DNA from: Rehmannia glutinosa
Lineage: Eukaryota; Streptophyta; Magnoliopsida; Lamiales; Orobanchaceae
Direction: 5' to 3'
Assembly (NCBI GenBank): GCA_016081115.2
Contig: CM071928.1
Location: 58,721,950-58,785,949 of the forward strand
DNA: 64,000 nt
The notes beneath the pieces were generated by a model, which did not search any database, was not told the origin of the DNA, and saw only the letters and a list, made by a program, of their open reading frames with translations. Of the stretch, positions 22,792-33,448 are shown one piece after another (the stretch's first letter is position 1; every line of letters starts with the position of its first letter). A program made the translations under genes and the position numbers.

Positions 22792-24625
22792 TGATGGCTC
22801 GGAAGCTACTCCTTTAAAACCGTAGGCAAGTGCACTATCGTTTTATAGTAAAGCTAAGCGAGTATCGAGTGTCATTCCCACGAGGACTATGATTACTAGT
22901 AATTACCGTCTTTTTATTATCTAGCCTACAAATTCGTCAAATAGTTTGTTGCAAAATAAGAATAAAACAAAAGTAAATAAAAGTGGAAGAGGCAACTAAG
23001 AACACGAAAGATATCGATACACTCGGATTGGAAGATGTTGGATATAAATGTGCTTGAATGTGAATCCCTCTAGAACGTCTTTGTGATTTTACCAAAATAA
23101 ATACAACCATAACCCTTAAGTTTTAACCATCCCTTAACATATTTTCATGCTTCATGGACCGTAGGCATTCCTAAATTAAGTTAAACCCTTTCTCAAGGCG
23201 AAAAACTCCTAACCTCAAGTTGATTAATCGAAATCTCTTTCTAGTTAAAACCCCAAGATTGCATTAACGATTTGTGAATTCCCATATTAGGTTTGACCTA
23301 ATCCGGAAGATTTATGTCGTCTATATCTAGGATTGCATGCAACTCCTTTCACTTATATTGGTTCTATTTCACCATGAATCTCTCGATTTCCGGTGAAAAA
23401 TAAACTTCAAATCAATATTGCGCATATACCAATTCGAATAAACAAGCATAACATAAGTGACTCGCATAAAAACATAAGAAAATATATTAAAACATTCAAA
23501 CCAATGATCACAAATAAGTTCTAGGGTTCATCACATTCAAACACTAGCGATTTAACTCATGATGGATTTGAGAATGAAAACAACAATTAAACAAGAAGTT
23601 TCTTTCGAAATCAACATGAATACTTGAAGTTAAAACTTCCAAAACCAACATAAGACTCCCCTGTTGGAAGTATGATGATGAAGTGGTGGAGTTCATCTTC
23701 TTCTCCGAGCGATCTTCAATCCTTGTGCCTTAGCGCCTCTCCATGGTGATCCAAGCCTTCTAACTCTCTTCCTAACTACAATATGTGTTTCTCCTCTCCA
23801 AAATATGAACTTTCATTCCTAAAATCTGATTTTCTTGTATATCAATGAATGAATCTTACATGAATGATTTTCCAACTCAAACTCTTGGCTTTTATAAGCA
23901 CCATCTTGTGAAATACCATATTAACAAATGCCCCATTTCCATGCTTGTTAGTTGAATCATTGTGTGCACATTCATGGTTGAGTTGGTTGAATCATTGTAT
24001 ACACATGATGATTGAGGGAATATGGGGACATGTTGCAGCAAAATTGGGTGTTAAAGGTGTATAAAAGTGGTCAAAAGGCTTGGTAGGTGAGTTTTCTATA
24101 ATTTTCACATGGAAAAGTTGCAAAAAGGGGTCCCGGACACGCCCGTGTCGGGCGGCCAGACGGCCAGCCGTCTTTGCACAAAATTTTTCTTCTCGAAAAT
24201 TGCGACACGGCCGTGTCGTGTGACACGCTGCCAAGCCGTGTTGTGCGACACGGCCGTGTTGTACAACACGGCCAGGCCGTGTTCGGGCCTGTTTTGTGCG
24301 GTTTTTCCTCCTCTTTTGATCCCCTTCAACATGGCCGTGTTGCCCGACACCCCCTGCCCGTGTTGGACCAAAAAGGCCCCGAAATGACGCGTTTGGCTTG
24401 GAATTTCGAGCGTTTTTGCATCCTTAAACTCCCCGGTATGTTTTGACATGAATCCATGGTCCGAAATTCACCAAAATTAGCCCCGAATGGTCAACCTACA
24501 CCAATAAAAGCACCCCACAAAGAGTATAAACAATGTACAATCAAAAACTAATGAAACTAACAACAAAAATAACTCAATTTCTACTCAAATACACACATAA
24601 AACATGCATAAAAATACACTTATCA
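22792..24625 (-). repeat. Athila-derivative LTR 2 (shared middle LTR)
   Basis: An 1834-bp LTR nearly identical to LTR 1 apart from a few indels, mostly in the GC-rich cluster at 24125-24370. It serves as LTR for both units. Confidence 0.92.
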
Positions 24626-25013
24626 AACCACCTCCAACTTTGAACTTTGCTTGTCCTCAAGCAAAACATAAAACCAAAATGAGGGATTCAATACATCACA
24701 ACACACAATGAATATATTTTTCTCAACACTTTGAATATAAGTAGTCAAATTAAAGCCTTCTCAACACAAATTAGCCATTAAATAAAAACATAATTTTGCA
24801 AAGCGATCGATTGTCAAGAAAGACCGTAATATCGTGAGGCATTATCCGGACTTGAAATCATCACTCCACAAATACGATAGTTATGAATAACTTCAATTCA
24901 AGAACACCATGAAAATATAAGAATTCAATAGATCATTGTAGTTAGCCTACTAGTCATATAACCAAGCTTCTTGAACTTTATTGGAATGAGAAGTCAAGGA
25001 GTATTCATTCTCC

Positions 25014-25056
<43 letters not shown>

Positions 25057-26200
25057 GGGACCTTTCGAGACGTGCTTCCACTAGGTTTATATTTTGAATT
25101 TCTGTTCAAACACTCCTAGGGTGGTTTCCCATACTCATATTCGTGTCGCCGTTTTACGTAAAAAGACAAACATGGGGCTCATGAATGCTCCTAGTTACTA
25201 AGCAACAACAAATAGAGGAGTATAACCTCGATTGGTCCGTTTTTTTTTTTTTTTTTTTTATAAGCTTGGTTTAACAACTAGTTAACCACTACTAAATCAT
25301 GAGTTCTCGGACTTTCATAGCGCTAAGAATCGTCACATATGTCTTAACAAATCAAGTATCGTAGTGTTAGAAGTCTCGTCTAAATTCAACCCACATCCAT
25401 GTCAATCTATTCAAGATAATCAATTGCTTTGCATTTAAAAATACAAATTATAAAGCTAATTTATGCGTAATTGGGCCAAGTTATTGACTAACAAATATTC
25501 AATTTGTTTCCTTGAAAAATCATATCTTCCATAAAAAAAAATTCAAAATAATTAGCAAACACACAAGCATTCCAAAGAAAAATTCTAACAAGCATGCAAT
25601 CTCATCCACCTCCAACTTAAAGATTCACATTGTCCTCAATGTGAAAGAAAGAGATGAACATACAAACAAAAACACACAAAAACAACAAACTAAAAAGAAA
25701 AAAAAAAAAAGGAAAGAAACGACCTTCTCATGAGAGTGAAATCGATTTGGAGAGATCATTGGGTTGTTCAATCTTGGGTCTTCACGGGCATATGCATACC
25801 TAATAAGAATTTGCAACAAAAACTCGAATACCATGAAAGCTCAAATTTTCTTAAGTAAGATAGAGGTGACACCAACACCCACCAAAATATCCAATTATTG
25901 ACTCTTGACTCCCTAACAACTTATGACTCAATAAAAAAATAGAAAACAATGAACTATCGGGTTGCCTCCGATCAGCTTTCTTTATAGTCGTATAGTGGAC
26001 TACATCACCTTATTGTGGAAGTTTGTCGCACGAATTGGTCACAATATTACCAAGTAAAGTTCCCGGTTCCACAAATGAAGAGTTTCTCAATCGCCCAAAT
26101 AAGAAGAAAAAAATAGAAAAATAATAATAAAAAAATTTGACTAGATTAATAAAAATAAGGCGTTCCTAATATCACAATCCCGGCAACGGCGCCAAAAACT
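24626..26200 (-). other. internal region 2 of the Athila-derivative array (non-coding)
   Basis: A near-copy of internal region 1 with different T-run lengths (25016-25055 and 25240-25259). The hairpin word is one C shorter (CGGGTTGCCTCCG at 25958-25970), and the primer site is better preserved at about 26178-26194. No ORF is conserved between the two internals. Confidence 0.88.
26178..26194 (-). promoter_or_regulatory. primer-binding site, Athila-type (tRNA-Asp-like)
   Basis: Minus strand TGGCGCCGTTGCCGGGA, separated by a short AGTTTT spacer from the LTR end GAGCCATCA. Athila and related plant gypsy elements use this primer class, unlike the TGGTATCAGAGC type of the other elements here. Confidence 0.85.
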
Positions 26201-28023
26201 TGATGGCTCGGAAGCTACTCCTTTAAAACCGTAGGCAAGTGCACCTATCGTTTTATAGTAAAGCTAAGCGAGTATCGAGTGTCATTCCCACGAGGACTAT
26301 GATTACTAGTAATTACCGTCTTTTTATTATCTAGCCTACAAATTCGTCAAATAGTTTGTTGCAAAATAAGAATAAAACAAAAGTAAATAAAAGTGGAAGA
26401 GGCAACTAAGAACACGAAAGATATCGAGATACACTCGGATTGGAAGATGTTGGATATAAATGTGCTTGAATGTGAATCCCTCTAACGTCTTTGTGATTTT
26501 ACCAAAATAAATACAACCATAACCCTTAAGTTTTAACCATCCCTTAACATATTTTCATGCTTCATGGACCGTAGGCATTCCTAAATTAAGTTAAACCCTT
26601 TCTCAAGGCGAAAAACTCCTAACCTCAAGTTGATTAATCAAATCTCTTTCTAGTTAAAACCCCCAAGATTGCATTAACGATTTGTGAATTCCCATATTAG
26701 GTTTGACCCTAATCCTAAAGATTTATGTCGTCCCATATCTAGGATTGCATGCAACTCCTTTCACTTATATTGGTTCTATTTCACCATGAATCTCTCGATT
26801 TCCTGAAAAATAAACTTCAAATCAATATTGCGCATATACCAATTCGAATAAACAAGCATAACATAAGTGACTCGCATAAAAACATAAGAAAATATATTAA
26901 AACATTCAAACCAATGATCACAAATAAGTTCTAGGGTTCATCACATTCAAACACTAGCGATTTAACTCATGATGGATTTGAGAATGAAAACAACAATTAA
27001 ACAAGAAGTTTCTTTCGAAATCAACATGAATACTTGAAGTTAAAACTTCCAAAACCAACATAAGACTCCCTGTTGGAAGTATGATGATGAAGTGGTGGAG
27101 TTCATCTTCTTCTCCGAGCGATCTTCAATCCTTGTGCCTTAGCGCCTCTCCATGGTGATCCAAGCCTTCTAACTCTCTTCCTTACTACAATATGTGTTTC
27201 TCCTCTCCAAAATATGAACTTTCATTCCTAAAATCTGATTTCCATGTATATCAATGAATGAATCTTACATGAATGATTTTCCAACTCAAACTCTTGGCTT
27301 TTATAAGCACCATCTTGTGAAATACCATATTAACAAATGCCCCATTCCATGCTTGTTAGTTGAATCATTGTGTGCACATTCATGGTTGAGTTGGTTGAAT
27401 CATTGTATACACATGATGATTGAGGGAATATGGGGACATGTTGCGGCAAAATTGGGTGTTAAAGGTGTATAAAAGTGGTCAAAAGGCTTGGTAGGTGAGT
27501 TTTCTATAATTTTCACATGGAAAAGTTGCAAAAAGGGTCCGGACACGCCAGTGTCGGCAAAGACGCCAGGCCGTCTTTGCACAAATTTTTCTCGAAAATT
27601 GCGACACGCGCCAGTGTGTGTGACACGACTTAAGCCGTGTTGTGCGACACGGCCGTGTTGTACAACACGGCCAGGCCGTGTTCGGGCCTGTTTTGTCGCG
27701 GTTTTTCCTTCTCTTTTGATCCCCTTCAACATGGCCGTGTTGCCCGACACCTCCTGCCCGTGTTGGACCAAAAAGGCCCCGAAATGACGCGTTTGGCTTG
27801 GAATTTCGAGCGTTTTTGCATCCTTAAACTCCCGGTATGTTTTGACATGAATCCATGGTCCGAAATTCACCAAAATTAGCCCCGAATGGTCAACTACACC
27901 AATAAAAGCACCCCAAAAAGAGTATAAACAATGTACAATCAAAAACTAATGAAACTAACAACAAAAATAACTCAATTTCTACTCAAATACACACATAAAA
28001 CATGCATAAAAATACACTTATCA
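26201..28023 (-). repeat. Athila-derivative LTR 3
   Basis: An 1823-bp LTR, plus-strand ends TGATGGCTC and CACTTATCA, complete and followed immediately by the resumed copia LTR at 28024. Confidence 0.92.
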
Positions 28024-28142
28024 TCTGTTGAGTGGGTAACTTCATTTGAGTAAGCCAACCTAGCTGCCCCCCAAGGACTAAGCTGATTTGTGTTAACTCT
28101 GAAAATATTTTAGAGGACTAAATCGAAAATATGGGATGTACA
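28024..28142 (+). repeat. copia copy 2 LTR, 3' segment
   Basis: It resumes the LTR interrupted at 19399. It aligns with the complement of 4640-4790 (CTGTTGAGTGGGTAACTTC, CCAAGGACTAAGCTGA) and ends GATGTACA. Confidence 0.85.
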
Positions 28143-28144
28143 CG

Positions 28145-28156
28145 TGTTATCAGAGC
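28145..28156 (+). promoter_or_regulatory. primer-binding site of copia copy 2
   Basis: TGTTATCAGAGC, one mismatch from the initiator tRNA-Met complement, two bases after the LTR end. Confidence 0.85.
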
Positions 28157-28225
28157 GGTTGGTTCATTAAGCCTTCCGCACTGGTTACTGAACTAGATCT
28201 CAATCTTTTCATAACTAACAAATCT

Positions 28226-28638
28226 AACTGCAAATCTAACTCGCATTCCTATGTTTACTGTGGAAGAGTTTGATGACTAGAAAATTCGTATGCAGGCTCA
28301 TCTATCATCCCTGCACGATGAGATGTGGCTAGTGATTGAGGATGGGCCACTGCAAATTCTAAAGGTCAATACTGATGTGAGAAGAGCACTTCTTGCTGAA
28401 GGAGAAGATGCTGCAGCAGAGCCCATACCTGCTATTGTTGAAAAGCCTCGTTGTGAATGGACCAACGAAGATAGAAAGAGATAAAATCTTGACAATGTTG
28501 CCAAGGACATTCTTTATAAAACTTTTGATAAGACTATGTTTAATAAAGTCAAATCTTGCAAGTCAGCCAAAGAAATTTGGGAGAAACTTACTTTGATTTG
28601 TGGAGGATCTAATCAATTGCAGTCCAAAAATTTGAAAA
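28226..28638 (+). pseudogene. Ty1/copia gag fragment, copy 2
   Basis: Same family as the fragment at 3.9-4.5 kb. The start codon is lost: the sequence reads CTGCAAATC where copy 1 has ATGGAAGCAAATC. The frame then runs ANLTRIPMFTVEEFDD followed by TAG in place of Trp, MQAHLSSLHDEMWLVIEDGP, AIVEKPRCEWTNEDRKR, a TAA in place of Tyr, and CKSAKEIWEKLTLIC. Near 28600 a short internal deletion joins it to VQKFEK-like codons, and at about 28638 it passes abruptly into gypsy integrase. It preserves the bases lost in copy 1 at 4385, so the two copies correct each other. Confidence 0.88.
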
Positions 28639-29571
28639 GAAATTGTAAGATTACATGGTGTACCCGTATCTATAGTCTCAGACAGGGATCCTAGATTTAC
28701 ATCAAAATTTTGGGGTAGTCTACAAGAAGCAATGGGGACGAAACTCAAATTCAGTACAACTTTCACCCACAAACGGACGGGCAGTCTGAAAGAACGATCC
28801 AGATTCTAGAAGACTTACTGAGAGGATGTGCTTTGGATTTCGACGACAATTGGGAAAAGTACTTGCCACTGGTGGAATTTTCTTATAATAATAGCTATCA
28901 AACAAGTATCGGGATGGCTCCGTATGAGGCTTTATATGGCAGAAAGTGCAAATCTCCTATTTATTGGGGCGAAGTCGGTGAAAAGAAGGTTTTGGGTCCG
29001 AAACTAGTGGAGCAAACAGTCGAGATTATTGAAAAAGTCAGAAATCGTATAAAAATAGCTCAAGACCGACAAAAATCTTATGCCGATCAGAGAAGGAGGG
29101 ATTTACAATTCGAAGCAGGAGATAAAGTTTTTCTAAAAGTTGCGCCAACTAAAGGAGTTGTGAGGTTTGGCAAGAGGGGAAAACTCGCCCCAAGATTCAT
29201 TGGACCATTCGAGATACTAGAACGAGTGGGAGACGTAGCCTATCGGCTGGAACTACCACAAGAGCTAGCAGCCGTACACAATGTATTTCATGTATCCATG
29301 TTGAGGAAGTACATCCACGACCAGAATCATGTAATCTGTCATGAAGTACTTGAGGTTAATCGGGACATGACATATGAAGAAAAACCAATAACCGTTCTTG
29401 ACAAAAAAAAGTGCATAAGCTGAGGAATAGAGATGTCACATTAATCAAAGTTCAGTGGAGTAGACACGGCCAAGAATAAGCGACTTGGGGACGGGAAGCA
29501 GAAGTTCGAGACCAGTATCCAGAGTTATTCGAGCAACGAGGTAAGCCTAATTTCGAGGACGAAATATTTGT
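28639..29571 (+). pseudogene. chromovirus (Ty3/gypsy) integrase C-terminal region and pol end
   Basis: It begins in the integrase core (VSIVSDRDPRFTSKFW, FHPQTDGQSERTIQ) with the second catalytic Asp and the Glu visible; the first Asp and everything upstream are missing. It continues with NNSYQTSIGMAPYEALYGR, the GPKLVEQT helix, the GDKVFLKVAPTKG tail and FHVSMLRKY, then a chromodomain-like end (VQWSRHGQE, a stop, ATWGREAEVRDQYPELF). There are frame breaks before 28833, an extra A in the run at 29405 and one TAA. Expected function: insertion of the cDNA copy into chromosomal DNA. The 5' side was deleted where it meets copia copy 2. Confidence 0.92.
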
Positions 29572-29584
29572 AAGAGGGTGAGGA
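29572..29584 (+). promoter_or_regulatory. polypurine tract of the chromovirus
   Basis: AAGAGGGTGAGGA directly before the LTR start TGTAGTACC, after the GAGGACGAAATATTTG box usual at chromovirus pol ends. Confidence 0.88.
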
Positions 29585-31580
29585 TGTAGTACCCAATAAA
29601 TTATCTCTTATTAATTTTTAGTGTTTTTCCTTAATGATTATTATTTAATTTATAAGATTATATAATAATATAAATATATAGCTACCGATATTTTGTAGTG
29701 GGAGTTTTTAAATTTGAATTAGATAATTTCTAATCCCTTGTTGATTGCTTAAAAATAGGAACAAATCACTCTCATTCTTATCCCAACAGTTTAATAAACT
29801 CCCAACCTCTCCACGTTTCTCCCCTCGTTCTCACTCGCACTCGCACTCTTCAAACAGTAACACTAAAATTTATATTTTCTCTTCTTTGGTTTGTTCCCTG
29901 TGGAAGCATACAATAAATCAGAGATTCCCCTGGTAAGTTAATTTCTCCAATCCTTTTGTTTTAACAGTGGCAGTAGTGAAAAGAACTTGGGGAATCTAAG
30001 TTGAGCCATATTCTATGGAAAATTTTGAGAGAATATTTTCACATGTCGCCTGGAATTTTCTTAAATCATAACTGTTAGTTGATTAGTCTTGAATGCAAAT
30101 TTTGTTTGCACATATATATATGTATATGTATTTAGTATATATATATGTATATAATATATCTATAGGTTTGTGTTTTTCATGTGTGTAATAGCGTGTAACA
30201 GAGTGTGTGTGTGCATGTGTGTTCTCGTGTGTGCGTGCGTTTGGCCAGTTGAGTGTGAGTTTCCTCCGATAGTAAGTGTTCGTCGACGCCGAATATGGTG
30301 AAATTGAGGGATTGTACGAATTGGGGCTGAACAGGGGCTGTTTTTTTGAGAATTTGACTAAAATTTGGGCTTAATAACAATTCATGATTTTCAATTAGGA
30401 CCCCTGAGTTTTCGTTTAAACCTCTTTTTTTTTTCAAAAATAAAAGTTCAAGTTTTTTTTTTAATTTAGTCCCATTCAGTTTCAAGTTGATCCTAAATCA
30501 CTTTTTTTATTTTTTATTTTCAGAAATTCCTTAAGAGCCCAACTCAAGTTTCTGGATTTTCTAATTTAACCCCCACACCTTTTCAATTAAGTCCAGAATC
30601 TATAAATTTATTTCTTTTAAGCCCCATAAGTTATATTTTTGGTTAAATTTCACTTATTAGGAGCCTTAGCTTATTTCATAAGCACTTTTACTTTGAATTA
30701 GAGTTAGAATTTATTTTCAATCACTTAATTGTACCGATATTTATTGTAGGTGATGAAGAACTAGACGTTTAGGCTTTCTAGTTCACGCTTCGTTCGACTA
30801 TCAACTACATCGAGGTAGGGTTTTTTTTAACACTTTTAAGTGCGAAGTTTAATTGTCTTTATTAAATATGTACTTGTATGATTTTATAAATTTTATATTT
30901 GACAATGTAATTATAATTGTCGAACTTGATGTGCGTATTTCATGCAAAGAATCTGTATTTATTTATGTGAAATGACAAAGTAGGCTTCGGCCAATGGCAA
31001 AGTATACGTGTGGCTTCGGCAAATGGCAAAGTATATGTGTTGGCTTCGGCCAATGGCAAAGTAGGCTTCGGCCAATGGCAATGTATATGTGCGGCTTCGG
31101 CCAATAGCAAAGTATATGTGATGGCTTCCGCCTAATGGCAAAGTATATGTGCGGCTTCGACCAACGGCAAAGTATATGTGATGGCTTCCGCCAAATGGCA
31201 AAGTATATGTGATGGCAAAGTATATGTGCTTAAATTTATGAAATTATGCTTGTATATATTTAATTTGGACAGTTAGGATCCCTACTGAGTACGTGTTACT
31301 CACCCCCTATTACTAATTTGTTTCAAATTTTCCTGATGGGTGTGGAGCCGATGGAGGGGAAGCCAATGAGAATTTTTCTATTTATTAGTATTCGTATGTT
31401 AGGGAGAAAGCTAGTTTTTTTTTGTTATCATTATTTCCTTTTAACAACTTAGTTATTATAATTTTTATGAAACGATAAATGTTGCATTTTTTATTATTCA
31501 ATACGATGAGTTTTTGGATTTCTAGTTTATGATCAAACTGTTTTAATTTATGCTTCCGCAGTAGTAGGTACTTGTTAAAA
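29585..31580 (+). repeat. chromovirus 3' LTR, 3' end truncated
   Basis: It starts TGTAGTACCC after the polypurine tract. It contains a CT-rich leader-like block near 29800-29930, long pyrimidine and AT runs, a minisatellite at 30970-31225 and the GTGTTACTCACCCCC box often seen near the end of such LTRs. The expected GGGTACTACA end is missing; near 31580 it passes into a short TA run and other sequence. Confidence 0.8.
30970..31225. repeat. minisatellite in the chromovirus LTR (about 28-30 bp unit)
   Basis: About nine tandem copies of GGCTTCGGCCAATGGCAAAG followed by TATATGTG, with unit-length variation because some units lack the TATATGTG part. Open frames through it are by-products. Confidence 0.9.
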
Positions 31581-31589
31581 ATATATATA

Positions 31590-31826
31590 TATATAGTGAT
31601 ATTATAAAATGTAGTTTTTTGATGATGCCAAAACATAAATAATTACAGCTAAGTAAGCAGTGTAGTAACAAAGAATGTATGAAATATGTCAATTTTATTG
31701 ATCATATCATTCTTGTACTTTACAAAGCTGTTACATAGTATACTTTATACACTGTATCTGAGCTATACTATCTATTGCATTATATCAGAGCTTCTTATTG
31801 TACAAAAACTACAACAGGTATCAGAG
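31590..31826 (+). repeat. LTR-end-like sequence with primer-binding site
   Basis: AT-rich sequence ending ACTACAACA, followed by GGTATCAGAG at 31817-31826 and then ATGGGGAAGATG. This fits the transcribed end of a copia-type LTR plus initiator tRNA-Met primer site on the plus strand. No gag follows on plus; instead a minus-strand open region begins at once. The LTR start is not defined. Confidence 0.45.
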
Positions 31827-31914
31827 TAAAATGGGGAAGATGATTTTACAAGAAAAATTACAAAAACTTGTATTTACAATTACGTAAAATACACTGAAAG
31901 GGTTTTAGTCGTTT

Positions 31915-33190
31915 TCAACGCCTCGGTTGCTTCATTATTCTCTCATCTTCTTCAGCTCTTTCCCTCTTCTTTCTTTGATAAGCTCTCTTAGCAGCATGGT
32001 CTTCCTTTCGCTGCCTTTCTTCCCATTCTCTGTCTAATCTTTCATTCTCAGCCTCCTGTCTCTCCTTGCCTCCTCATTCTTGCGCTCCACTTCAAGGTTA
32101 ACAAGTTGGTCGTACCCAGCCCAGTAATTGATCCCTTTTCTTATGTAGATCAATGAATTTTATATCCTTAGGTCTTGGCTGTGATGGAGTGCCTCTGCCT
32201 CTTCCACCACTTCCAAACCTTCCCCTCCCTCTGAATGACTCAGCTCCTCCTCTAGGAGTGTACTATACTGGTGCCTTTCCAAATGTGACTACGGAACTAT
32301 CTTTGCTTCGCAGCTGATCTGCACAATTCAAGACTTTTTTCCGCAAGACAAGTCCCACGCCTGTGGTAGAGTCATATTCTTGAAATAACCTTCAGCTTCT
32401 AGAATTTGAAACTCCTCTAGTGATCTTGGTTCAGATCCAGCATCAGGTATCGTGATTTCTCCAGGGGTTTTACTGCTGGGGAATCTCTTAGTAATCCTGC
32501 TGGGGAGCCTTCAAACCTTGCTTTTATGTCTTTTATGCGCTCGGAGTGCTTCTCAGCTGCCTTATCAAATTCAGCTTCCATGGCCTTTCTCGACTGCTTG
32601 ACTGCCATTTCGGCTTTTTCTTCTGTCAGCTCCTTCAGTAGTGTGCTGAGAATCGAGGCTGTTACTTCCTTGCTGTGGAGTCTTAGCAAACATAATTTTC
32701 AATGGAGGTTTCTTCACAGAACTTCCTTCCCTCTTGCTTTCTTCCCCCTTGCTTCCCTCCTTATCACTCCCTTGCCCTTCCTTTAATTCCTTCATAGCTT
32801 CCTCTTCCCCTTTTTTGGCATCATCACCAAGGGGTAGGGCTAAGCTTGGGAAAATACCACTCAGGAGAAAATCAAGCTTGTTGTTTGTAGAGTCATGCTA
32901 GTCATGGGTCCTGGAGTGCACTGCTCTGAATTCTGACCTCAGAGCCTTGGAATCAGCTGCCATCAGCTTCATTTCAGTTTGGAGAACCTTAATCTGATGT
33001 TCGACGTTGGCCTCCATTCTTGCAATTTCAGACTTGTGCTGCAACTTGAGTAATTCCATATCAGACCTATGTGACTCATCCATCCTGAATAGATGTCCCT
33101 TTGCCTTTGCTGGAACATGAGGTTGTCTGAGCTCCAAATAACCATTTTTGGGAATATGAGATGAATAGTATACATGATTCAAAAATGCCA
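31915..33190 (-). pseudogene. unrecognised charged, coiled-coil-rich coding region, degraded
   Basis: On minus, codons start at 33190 with MAFLNHVYYSSHIPKNG. A heptad-rich stretch follows (LLKLQHKSEIARMEANVEHQ), then a stop after RTHD and a Lys/Glu/Gly-rich segment, then a helical part around KAMEAEFDKAAEKHSERIKD in a shifted frame. Next come EEFQILEAEGYFKNM and an Arg-Gly-rich patch (FRGRGRFGSGGRGRG). The last part is very rich in Glu/Arg/Lys (REWEERQRKEDHAAKR) and ends near 31915. Base composition is clearly coding-like, with at least three frame breaks. It resembles no polymerase, protease or integrase. It could be a gag-like or accessory protein of an unknown element, or a captured gene. 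I cannot name the family. Confidence 0.5.
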
Positions 33191-33199
33191 TGAATTTAT

Positions 33200-33447
33200 A
33201 GATACATTATATACTATTATTGTTAAAGTGTGAAATATGAGATGAAACATGGTATTGAAATCAACATGATTCAAAAAATTAAAATACTAGATGTAATATA
33301 AAATGAAAACTAAAACTGAACTGACACACAATAGATAACACACACAACGAAAATGAATAGTATACATTTAATTCGGTCTTGTTATCAAATATTTGCTATA
33401 TTATGTGGATAATTATATTTTTCATATATTTAGACTACCACCAGAAA
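33200..33447. other. AT-rich non-coding spacer
   Basis: No feature apart from a TTTAG acceptor-like site at 33428-33432, just upstream of the CACTA transposase start. Confidence 0.4.
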
Positions 33448-33448
33448 T

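Larger units (their letters stand above)
19400..28023 (-). mobile_element. tandem array of a non-coding Athila-type LTR element (LTR-int-LTR-int-LTR)
   Basis: Three closely similar LTRs (19400-21203, 22792-24625, 26201-28023) alternate with two internal regions of about 1.58 kb. On the minus strand each LTR runs TGATAAGTG...GAGCCATCA. A primer site of the type TGGCGCCGTTGCCGGG lies just inside, and a polypurine tract AAAGTTGAGGTGGTT lies before the lower LTR. There is no gag or pol in any frame, so this is a non-autonomous large-retrotransposon-derivative. The primer type and LTR ends point to Athila-lineage parents. It sits inside the copia LTR. The five bases at its borders (GTCGT and TCTGT) match only loosely. 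The shared middle LTR again indicates LTR-LTR recombination. Confidence 0.9.
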
